Origin: an uncultured Oribacterium sp.
GTDB lineage: Bacteria > Bacillota > Clostridia > Lachnospirales > Lachnospiraceae
Direction of reading: 5' to 3'
Assembly: GCA_937927445.1 (NCBI GenBank)
Contig: CALAOB010000024.1
Span: 1 to 27,973, forward strand
DNA length: 27,973 nucleotides
The position numbers and the translations under genes are program-made. The notes beneath the pieces are model-generated. The model had not been told where the DNA came from, ran no database searches, and saw nothing but the letters and a program-made list of their open reading frames with translations. Shown here one piece after another: positions 22,473 through 27,973 of the stretch (the first letter of the stretch is position 1; each line of letters opens with the position of its first letter).

Positions 22473-23444
22473 TCAGCGCAGCCGCTGATCCACTCCGTAG
22501 AGCGGGATGTAATCGTACTCCGCCATGATACGGGAGACGATACGGTCGGAATAACGGTCCTGCATCGCCCGGAAATTCAGATTCGTCGAAATCATCACTG
22601 ACTTATGCAGTACCATGCGCTGGTTCAGTACATAGAAGAGTCTCGACGTGGTATAGCTGTTGTTCATCTCCGTACCGAGATCATCGATTACCAGGAGGTC
22701 ACAGTTGAGGATCGCATCCTCCGTCTCCTCCTGCTCCTCCACATCATGCCTGAGGGCCCTCGAAAAGCTGTCGAAGAGATCTGTACTGGTGAAATAGATC
22801 ACCGAATGATAGCTGTCCATCAGTGCCTTCGCCACGCAGTTGATGAGGAAGGTCTTTCCGGTACCCGGATTTCCCATCAGGATCACGTTGCCATGGCGCT
22901 CATCGAAGTTCTGCGTCCAGTCCAGCAGCAGATTCCGGACCTCCGCCATATACTGACGGTTCGTCTTTCCGCCCGCCCCATCGATCAGCTCCCGATCATC
23001 GAAGCGTGTGAGATCGAAGTGATCGAAGTTCTGCGTCCGTACGATGCGTCCAAGATGGGACTGCTGGTAGATGAACTGCATCTGCATCTTCTTGAAGCAG
23101 TGACACTTCTCCCCACCGATGAAACCGGTATCCTGGCAGTCCGGGCAAGTATACTGCATCTCAAGATAGTCTGCCGGTAAGCCGTTTCGTACGAGTAGAT
23201 CCCGCTTCTCGTCGCCGATGGCGCGGATATGGTCCTTCAGATTCCGAAGTTCCTCTTTCTGCCCCTCCCGCATCAGCTGAAGCGTACGTCCTGCCTCAGC
23301 GCGCACAGAAGCCTCCAGAGCCTTCAGCTCCGGAAGCTTCTGATACGCGTCCTTTTTCCGTGCCTCGAGATGCAGCGCATCCTTCATACGACGGACGTCG
23401 TAGACGTGCATGATTTGATTATACTGTGCATTCGTGAGTGCCAT
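22473..23444 (-). CDS. Replicative helicase loader, DnaI/DnaC type
   Basis: An AAA+ ATPase that loads the replicative DNA helicase at origins or restart sites. The 323-residue protein has an N-terminal helicase-interaction region with a coiled-coil character, a four-cysteine zinc site (Cys100, Cys103, Cys114, Cys116), Walker A GNPGTGKT (191-198), Walker B LLVIDD (250-255), sensor 1 STN (287-289) and a putative arginine finger in SDRIVSRI (299-306). In Firmicutes the equivalent is called DnaI, and databases often call it DnaC, so I give no symbol. It overlaps dnaD by 26 bases and has an AGGA site inside dnaD. Confidence 0.9.
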   Translation of the reverse strand: MALTNAQYNQIMHVYDVRRMKDALHLEARKKDAYQKLPELKALEASVRAEAGRTLQLMREGQKEELRNLKDHIRAIGDEKRDLLVRNGLPADYLEMQYTCPDCQDTGFIGGEKCHCFKKMQMQFIYQQSHLGRIVRTQNFDHFDLTRFDDRELIDGAGGKTNRQYMAEVRNLLLDWTQNFDERHGNVILMGNPGTGKTFLINCVAKALMDSYHSVIYFTSTDLFDSFSRALRHDVEEQEETEDAILNCDLLVIDDLGTEMNNSYTTSRLFYVLNQRMVLHKSVMISTNLNFRAMQDRYSDRIVSRIMAEYDYIPLYGVDQRLR

Positions 23445-24228
23445 TCTTCATCCTGTCCAGCACACGCTTCTGTGCGATGCTGTCATAATCGATTTCCGAC
23501 TTTTCGATGTTAAGGAACTTGTTGTTTCTGGAGCTGGAACCACCGGTCTTCTTTTTCGTCTTCTTCTCCTCGAACGACTTCGTCAGCTCCCGTGCCTGTG
23601 CAAGCGTCAGGATGCCCTGCTCGTGCCAGTTGATCGCAACCGCCTGCAGATACTTGCTGGTCGTCTTCTTGATGCTCGCGCAGTACTCGAGCAGATACTC
23701 GATGACGTCTGCCTGCATGTGAAGGTCCTTATACATATACTGAAGCGTCTCCACCTGACGGATGCTCGGAAGGGTCGGCAGTACATGCTTCGCCACAAAC
23801 AGGATGCCGGCGAACTCTTCGTCATCGAACACATCATCGACGGTACCGGAAAGCTTCTCGAGCTTCTGCTCTGCCTGCTCCATCGCCTGTGCCGGAATCG
23901 TAGTCGGCGCAGCCGCTGCCGCGCTCTGCATCTCCGCTTCTGTCTCCATCTCGCACGCCTGATGAAGCTCCTCGCGAACGAGGGCATCGGTCCCCGCCTT
24001 AAATACACCCTGCTTCTCCCAGTAGCGTACGGCACGCTCGATATCGCCGTCAGTCAGATTCAGGGCATCCGCCGCATCCGTCACCGTAAACTGCTCTCCC
24101 TTATGCCGAAGCATCAGCAGATATACTTTTATATAGTCCCCGTTCGCCGATCCCAGATACTTATCCAGAAAATCGTTCGAAATACAGGTCGCATGTACCG
24201 CAAGGTTATCAACAATATTTGTGCCCAT
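23419..24228 (-). CDS. dnaD: DnaD-family primosome protein
   Basis: DnaD-type proteins remodel DNA and help the helicase loader at the origin and at restart sites. The 269-residue protein has an N-terminal winged-helix-like region (residues about 30-80, FTVTDAADALNLTDGDIERAVRYWEKQGVF), an alanine-rich and acidic linker, and the C-terminal DnaD/DnaB2 domain (about 135-215, ending in YLQAVAINWHEQGILTLAQA with the YxxxIxxxW-like motif). A lysine-rich tail follows. The ribosome-binding site is weak (GGGTAG). It overlaps the helicase-loader gene by 26 bases, so their products are probably made in a fixed ratio. Confidence 0.9.
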   Translation of the reverse strand: MGTNIVDNLAVHATCISNDFLDKYLGSANGDYIKVYLLMLRHKGEQFTVTDAADALNLTDGDIERAVRYWEKQGVFKAGTDALVREELHQACEMETEAEMQSAAAAAPTTIPAQAMEQAEQKLEKLSGTVDDVFDDEEFAGILFVAKHVLPTLPSIRQVETLQYMYKDLHMQADVIEYLLEYCASIKKTTSKYLQAVAINWHEQGILTLAQARELTKSFEEKKTKKKTGGSSSRNNKFLNIEKSEIDYDSIAQKRVLDRMKNGTHECTV

Positions 24229-24371
24229 CTCAACTACCCGGTTCTATCTACATTCCATGATACGGAAATCTACAGTTAAAAAAATCCGATGCAAAATCGA
24301 TCACGCAGACGTCGTTCCCAGGGGACGCGCCCACCGCAATGCCCGGTGGCAGGACCACCGTTTGCTTCGGT
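24229..24371 (-). promoter_or_regulatory. dnaD leader with alternative hairpins
   Basis: About 143 bases between the predicted start and the dnaD ATG. Four segments alternate as CACCG, CGGTGG, CCACCG and CGGTGG, so the first can pair with the second and the third with the fourth, or the second with the third. Further on, a small bulged hairpin (24283-24290 with 24296-24302) is followed by seven U (24278-24284), a weak intrinsic-terminator candidate. The pattern resembles an attenuator, but no ligand or leader peptide is evident. Confidence 0.35.
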
Positions 24372-24377
24372 GAAATG

Positions 24378-24406
24378 ATGATAACACAGGGTGCAAAGCT
24401 CTTCAA
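24378..24406 (-). promoter_or_regulatory. Proximal dnaD promoter candidate
   Basis: Minus-strand TTGAAG (24401-24406), 17-base spacer, TATCAT (24378-24383). The -10 matches at five of six positions. A DnaA box begins 19 bases upstream of the -35, close enough for DnaA to influence polymerase. Confidence 0.5.
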
Positions 24407-24424
24407 GCGACCCAGTCCACAACT

Positions 24425-24459
24425 TTATCCACCTAAGTTATCCACATCGCGGTGGATAA
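24425..24459. promoter_or_regulatory. Cluster of three DnaA boxes
   Basis: TTATCCACC (24425-24433, plus strand), TTATCCACA (24438-24446, plus strand) and TTATCCACC (24451-24459, minus strand). The second is a perfect consensus DnaA box and the others differ at one position. The second and third form an inverted pair with 8-bp arms and a six-base centre. They lie just upstream of the proximal dnaD promoter. Confidence 0.8.
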
Positions 24460-24493
24460 TGTTCACAGCTAAAAAGTCAAGACCTACATCACG

Positions 24494-24522
24494 ATTCTAA
24501 ATTGTTTACAATTTTATTGCAA
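24494..24522 (-). promoter_or_regulatory. Distal dnaD promoter candidate
   Basis: Minus-strand TTGCAA (24517-24522), 17-base spacer, TAGAAT (24494-24499). A perfect 7-2-7 dyad (24499-24514) fills the spacer. The three-box DnaA cluster lies downstream of its start point, where bound DnaA would block elongation or clearance. Confidence 0.45.
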
Positions 24523-24590
24523 TGTGTAAAAGCACGTAAAATCGATGTCAAGGGCAGCAGCAAAATGTATTTTTAAAATACAATCGCGAC

Positions 24591-24615
24591 TTATCCACAT
24601 CTTAGCGGTGGATTT
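24591..24615. promoter_or_regulatory. Second inverted pair of DnaA boxes
   Basis: A perfect TTATCCACA (24591-24599, plus strand) and a degenerate AAATCCACC (24607-24615, minus strand). This pair shares the longer pattern TTATCCACATC...GCGGTGGAT with the pair at 24438-24459, so the two are likely copies of one element. The partner box is weak. Confidence 0.65.
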
Positions 24616-24716
24616 CCTTATTTTTCTGTTGATGAAAACTAATTTCCTTTCTGTAAACGTTTTCATTTTCGATTGAATAAACTCCGTTGCCGTCCCGCCG
24701 GGGCACCTATCAGATT

Positions 24717-24766
24717 CATTAAACAAAACGAGGCCAGAACCCCCGAAAGGGATTCCGGCCTCGTTT
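24717..24766 (-). terminator. Rho-independent terminator after murC
   Basis: A stem of about 18 bp (within 24726-24766, two G-U pairs) with a small loop is followed by a U-rich tract in the minus-strand transcript. It starts just past the murC stop and insulates the dnaD control region from murC transcription. Confidence 0.9.
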
Positions 24767-24768
24767 GA

Positions 24769-26172
24769 TCAGGCTTCTTCCACGATGGCACCCGGCTGCT
24801 TCAGCAGGTCGTCGCCGACCTTATAGATGTCGCCTGCGCCCATCGTAATCAGGACATCTCCCTCCTCTACATGCTGCAGGAGGAAGTCCTCGATGTCTTC
24901 AAACTTCGGAATGTAATATACATTGGTGTTCTGCTCGAGCATATGCTTCCGAAGATCATCGGAGCTGATACCGATGGTGTTCTTCTCTCGCGCCGCATAG
25001 ATGTCCGCGAGCACGATCTCATCCGCCTGGCTCAGCGCACCTGCAAAGTCGTCCAGCAGCGCCGCCGTACGGCTGTAGGTATGCGGCTGGAATACGATCC
25101 AGAGCTTCCGGTGCGGATACTTCTTCGCCGCCTCGATGGTCGCTGCGATCTCCTGTGGATGATGTGCATAGTCATCGATGATGGTGAAGCCGTTCACACT
25201 GCCCTTCTTCTGGAAGCGGCGGTCTGTACCGGTGAAGCGCTTCAGGCCGCGCAGGATCACTTCCATCGGGATATCGAGGGAACGCGCAACGGCGATCGCT
25301 GCCAGTGAATTATAAATATTATGCTCGCCGGTAACGCCGAGCTCCACCTTTGCCAGCTCCTCGCCCTTATAGAAAAGGGTATAGCTCGGGTGTGCGAACT
25401 TATCGTAGCTGATGAAGTTTGCCGTATAGTCGGCATCCTTCTCGTGTCCGAAGGTGACTACCCGGCACTTCAGCGCCTGCGTGAAGTACTCGCAGTGCTT
25501 GATGTCCTTATTGATCACCAGCAGGCCATCCTCCGGCAGCTTCTCTGCGAAGAGCTTAAAGCTGTGGCGGATATCATCGATATCCTTAAAGAAGTCGAGG
25601 TGGTCGGCTTCGACGTTCAGGATGACCTCGATGGTCGGGAAGAAGCTCAGGAAGGAATTCGTGTACTCACAGGCCTCCACGACGAAGGTCTCCTGTCCAC
25701 CGACGCGGATGTTTCCACCAATGTCCTTCAGCATACCGCCAACGGAAACGGTCGGATCCTTATGGGCCTCAAGCAGGATCTCCGTAATCATCGAGGTCGT
25801 AGTCGTCTTTCCATGGGTACCCGAGACATTGATCGCTTCCTTATAGTTCCGCATGATCTCACCGAGAAGCTGTGCACGGGTCAGCATCGGGAGATTCTTC
25901 TCCTGTGCGGCTCTGAACTCCGGATTATCCGGGTGAATCGCCGCTGTATAAACGACGACATCGATGTCATCCGTGATGTTCTCCGTCCTCTGCGGATAGT
26001 GAATCACCGCGCCCTGCGCTGCCAGCTGATCGGTCAATGCTGACTCATGGCTGTCGGAACCGGACACCGGGAACTTCCGCGAGAGCAGGATCTCGGCGAG
26101 ACCACTCATGGAAATACCGCCGATACCGATAAAATGAACGTGTACAGGCTTATCAAACTGAATCTGATACAT
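24769..26172 (-). CDS. murC: UDP-N-acetylmuramate--L-alanine ligase
   Basis: Adds the first residue, L-alanine, to UDP-MurNAc in peptidoglycan synthesis. The 467-residue protein has the N-terminal UDP-binding Rossmann motif GIGGISMSGLAEIL (residues 16-29), the ATP P-loop SGTHGKTTTT (117-126), the EACEYTNSFLSFFPTIEVILNVEADHLDFF central-domain signature, and the C-terminal GTDRRFQKKG and DDYAHHPQEI motifs. The latter (YAHHP) is typical of MurC. It starts 18 bases after the TRAP-type lipoprotein gene and has an AAGG site, so the two are probably co-transcribed. Cytoplasmic. Confidence 0.98.
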   Translation of the reverse strand: MYQIQFDKPVHVHFIGIGGISMSGLAEILLSRKFPVSGSDSHESALTDQLAAQGAVIHYPQRTENITDDIDVVVYTAAIHPDNPEFRAAQEKNLPMLTRAQLLGEIMRNYKEAINVSGTHGKTTTTSMITEILLEAHKDPTVSVGGMLKDIGGNIRVGGQETFVVEACEYTNSFLSFFPTIEVILNVEADHLDFFKDIDDIRHSFKLFAEKLPEDGLLVINKDIKHCEYFTQALKCRVVTFGHEKDADYTANFISYDKFAHPSYTLFYKGEELAKVELGVTGEHNIYNSLAAIAVARSLDIPMEVILRGLKRFTGTDRRFQKKGSVNGFTIIDDYAHHPQEIAATIEAAKKYPHRKLWIVFQPHTYSRTAALLDDFAGALSQADEIVLADIYAAREKNTIGISSDDLRKHMLEQNTNVYYIPKFEDIEDFLLQHVEEGDVLITMGAGDIYKVGDDLLKQPGAIVEEA

Positions 26173-26190
26173 ATATTCTCTACCTTCTTA

Positions 26191-27375
26191 TCAATCTCTT
26201 ATTTCATTGATTTTTTCAACGAGTTCAGCATAATCCCCGCAGTACTTTTTGTAAAGAGGAGAAACGGCATCCCGGAAACGCTTCTTTTCCTGCTCCGGCA
26301 GCTCGATTTCGACCGTGCCCTCCCGAAGACACTTCTCCCGGGCACTCGCTTCACGCGCCGTCCAGAGCTCCCGCTCATAGAGGCCGGCCGCATCCGCGCA
26401 GCGCTGGATCGTCGTCTGATCGTCCGGCGACAGCTGTTCCCAGGTCGCACTGCTGACGAGCATCAGCTCCGGGACACGCATATGCTCGTCCACGGTATAG
26501 TTGCGGGCGATTTCATCGTGCTCCATCGCCTCATAGGAGGCCCAGTTGTTCTCTGCGCCGTCGATTTCGCCGGTCTGGAGCGCATCCTTGACCGCTTCAT
26601 AGACGATCGGCACCGCCTCCGCGCCCAGCGCCTCCACCATATCCTCCGCGAGTGCAGACTGCTGGACACGAATCTTCAGCCCCTGCATATCCTCGAGAGC
26701 GCGGATTTCCCGATCCGTCGTATAGAAATTACGAACACCGGCATCGAACCAGGTCAGTGCAAGCATACCGCTTCCCCGGAAGCTCTGCTTCACCTGTGCT
26801 CCGATGTCACCATCCAGTACCTGCCACATATGCTCCTGATTTTCATACAGGTACGGCAGCTGCAGCACGAGCGTTTCTTCACTGTAATCCGACAGATTCG
26901 AGAGGGAGCAGCGGCAGAAATCGATCCCGCCGAACGTCAGCTGCTGTACCGTCGATACCTCATCACCGAGCTCTGCGTTCGGATACACGCGGATCTCGAT
27001 CCGCCCATCGGTTTCTTTATTCACCTGCTCTGCGAAACGGCGTGCCGCCTGTACCGTCGGATAGTTCCCGGTCTGGTTATCGGCATAGCTCAGAACATAA
27101 TCCGGCACTTTTTTCCGCGTCGCCTGTCCTGTCTGCGTACGCTTCGTGGGAGAATCCGTATCCGCAGTTTTCGCCGCATCCGCCCCGGAATCCGACAACG
27201 CATCCGCTTCGACCGTGTCCTGCGACGACGATGGTTTCTGCCGGACCGCGTCCGTATGTCCACATCCTGGCAGCGCGCTCAGCAGAAAAATCCCGCTCAG
27301 ACTCAGGAGCAGGCAGCTTCTGCGTCTTCCGGATGAAAATAAGCCCTGTCTCTTCATCTCATTTCGTCTTCTCAC
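26191..27375 (-). CDS. TRAP-type solute-binding lipoprotein, DctP family
   Basis: A DctP-family extracytoplasmic binding protein that would capture an organic acid or similar solute for a TRAP transporter. The 394-residue protein has a lipoprotein signal with lipobox LPGC (Cys38), a serine/threonine-rich linker (about 40-90), and the DctP fold from about 92 (NYPTVQAARRFAEQVNKETDGRIEIRVYPNAELGDE, then GLKIRVQQS and GEIDGAENNWASYE). The GTG at 27375 is used; an ATG six codons later (27357) is equally plausible, with no clear ribosome-binding site for either. No DctQ or DctM membrane genes lie on either side, so it is an orphan here. The solute is unknown. Confidence 0.85.
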   Translation of the reverse strand: MRRRNEMKRQGLFSSGRRRSCLLLSLSGIFLLSALPGCGHTDAVRQKPSSSQDTVEADALSDSGADAAKTADTDSPTKRTQTGQATRKKVPDYVLSYADNQTGNYPTVQAARRFAEQVNKETDGRIEIRVYPNAELGDEVSTVQQLTFGGIDFCRCSLSNLSDYSEETLVLQLPYLYENQEHMWQVLDGDIGAQVKQSFRGSGMLALTWFDAGVRNFYTTDREIRALEDMQGLKIRVQQSALAEDMVEALGAEAVPIVYEAVKDALQTGEIDGAENNWASYEAMEHDEIARNYTVDEHMRVPELMLVSSATWEQLSPDDQTTIQRCADAAGLYERELWTAREASAREKCLREGTVEIELPEQEKKRFRDAVSPLYKKYCGDYAELVEKINEIRD

Positions 27376-27384
27376 GATTCACCG

Positions 27385-27885
27385 TCACTTCGCCTTCTTC
27401 GCCGGATGGGCCTTCACTGCACTTTCCTCTGCAAACTGCAGGAAGGATCTGCTTTCTTCCTTACTCTGGAAAGCATAGCCCGGAATCACCAGTCCGTGAC
27501 CGCGTCCTGTGTACAGCACTGTGAGATTCAGATAACGGCGAACCGCATAGATTTCCTTCCATGTCAGTGTCTGGTGCTGTTCCCCAACGGTGATATAGAT
27601 GTGCTCCTCCGAAAATGCAAGCTCCGTATCCTCCTGGATCTTTACTGCATTTTTCCTGCAGCGGATATAGACGATGATCGGCTGAATGAGTGGAAAATAA
27701 ATTGTACCGATCGCCGAGACGATGAGCCAGCCCATCCAGTGATTTCCGTAGCTGGCACCTGCGAGGACCGCCATCGCAAAGGTAAAGACGACATTGACCA
27801 CGCCCACCAGGGAGCTGTACTGATAAATCATCGCGAGCTCCCACATCTCCTTCACACCGTTTCTGTATTTAAAATGATAGCGCAT
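27385..27885 (-). CDS. YcxB-like small membrane protein
   Basis: A 166-residue protein with two membrane segments near its N-terminus (SLVGVVNVVFTFAMAVLA and GWLIVSAIGTIYFPLIQPIIVYI) followed by a cytoplasmic PH-like domain (VKIQEDTELAFSEEHIYITVGEQHQTLTWKEIYAVRRYLNLTVLYTG), the arrangement of YcxB-family proteins. The function of that family is not established. The start ATG at 27885 has an AGAGAGG site seven bases upstream. A frame-extending ATG at 27915 lacks one. It ends nine bases before the lipoprotein gene and probably heads that operon. Confidence 0.7.
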   Translation of the reverse strand: MRYHFKYRNGVKEMWELAMIYQYSSLVGVVNVVFTFAMAVLAGASYGNHWMGWLIVSAIGTIYFPLIQPIIVYIRCRKNAVKIQEDTELAFSEEHIYITVGEQHQTLTWKEIYAVRRYLNLTVLYTGRGHGLVIPGYAFQSKEESRSFLQFAEESAVKAHPAKKAK

Positions 27886-27919
27886 GCATATACCTCTCTT
27901 TCTGTCCGCATCCATCTTA

Positions 27920-27949
27920 CAAGAAAATGCCCGTTTGTGAAACGGGCAT
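27920..27949 (-). terminator. Terminator of the gene upstream of the window
   Basis: A perfect 10-bp stem (27927-27936 with 27940-27949) and three-base loop are followed by TTTCTT in the minus-strand transcript. It ends a transcript that enters from beyond the right edge. Confidence 0.8.
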
Positions 27950-27973
27950 CTTCAAACACCCCCTGCCCCCTCA

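Larger units (their letters stand above)
24229..24768. other. 540-base control region between murC and dnaD
   Basis: No gene is called here. From right to left on the map it holds the murC terminator, an AT-rich stretch with a palindrome (GTATTTT-T-AAAATAC, 24567-24581), the DnaA-box pairs, two promoter candidates and the dnaD leader. A 70-codon minus-strand frame at 24514-24726 lacks a ribosome-binding site and runs through the DnaA boxes, so I do not count it. Confidence 0.6.

Noticed and set aside
23434..24279. 281-codon plus-strand frame opposite dnaD
   Set aside because: Leucine- and arginine-rich antisense frame without recognisable domain; dnaD on the other strand is firm.
24514..24726. 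70-codon minus-strand frame in the dnaD control region
   Set aside because: Runs through DnaA boxes and the murC terminator region, no ribosome-binding site, composition unlike neighbours.
24229..24768. The DnaA-box region as the chromosomal oriC
   Set aside because: No dnaA, dnaN or rpmH gene is nearby and only four or five boxes are seen. A regulatory or titration role is simpler; GC-skew analysis of the whole genome would decide.
26047..27336. A 429-codon plus-strand reading frame opposite the lipoprotein gene, and a 290-codon one at 26652-27524
   Set aside because: Both are antisense to a well-supported DctP gene, are rich in arginine, histidine and proline, match no family and lack ribosome-binding sites. 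They are shadows of GC-rich minus-strand coding.
27886..27935. A promoter for the YcxB-like gene overlapping the upstream terminator
   Set aside because: The best pair, TTTCAC and TAAGAT at 17 bases, is too far from consensus to call.
1..27973. CRISPR arrays, tRNA or rRNA genes, insertion sequences, prophage genes
   Set aside because: No spaced direct-repeat array, no tRNA-like or rRNA sequence, and no transposase or integrase frame was recognised on either strand.

Overview
The window reads as a chromosomal segment from a Gram-positive member of the Clostridia, most likely Lachnospiraceae. Supporting this are the full S10-spc-alpha ribosomal super-operon in Firmicute order, a zinc-type S14, an S4 without the zinc cluster, an L17 with a long charged insertion, a secreted protein made of cell-wall-binding repeats, an over-long PRPP synthetase, and a DnaD plus DnaI/DnaC-type helicase loader pair. 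Genus cannot be settled from the sequence alone. Every gene I accept lies on the minus strand, so the window is read from high to low coordinates.

Region 1 (about 27.97 to 24.72 kb): a terminator from an upstream gene, then a probable operon of a small two-TM YcxB-like protein, a TRAP-type solute-binding lipoprotein without visible membrane partners, and murC, closed by a strong terminator. Region 2 (24.77 to 22.47 kb): a 540-base control region with at least four DnaA boxes, two promoter candidates and a structured leader, followed by dnaD and the overlapping helicase-loader gene. Region 3 (22.47 to 18.57 kb): an atypical ribose-phosphate pyrophosphokinase with its own promoter and terminator, then an acyltransferase-3 family membrane protein that may be made from a leaderless mRNA, and a closely linked class I SAM methyltransferase of the RlmI type. 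Region 4 (18.45 to 16.96 kb): a monocistronic secreted cell-wall-binding repeat protein with promoter, GC-rich leader and a terminator-like hairpin.

Region 5 (16.9 kb to the left end): two tandem promoter candidates and a long structured leader, then rpsJ-rplC-rplD-rplW-rplB-rpsS-rplV-rpsC-rplP-rpmC-rpsQ-rplN-rplX-rplE-rpsN-rpsH-rplF-rplR-rpsE-rpmD-rplO-secY-adk-map-infA-rpmJ-rpsM-rpsK-rpsD-rpoA-rplQ, ending in a UUCG-loop terminator. The operon is compact, but five spacers are conspicuously long: 330 bases before rpsH, 120 before rplF, 111 before rpmJ, and 142 and 146 before rpsK and rpsD. Good internal promoter candidates lie before rpsH and rpmJ, so the super-operon probably has several transcription entry points.

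The most unusual material is non-coding: the DnaA-box cluster at dnaD-dnaI, the switch-like rpsJ leader, the promoter-bearing spacer before rpsH, and a dyad-in-spacer arrangement at two promoters. All promoters, hairpins and spacings were read by eye; no alignment, folding energy or database search was run.
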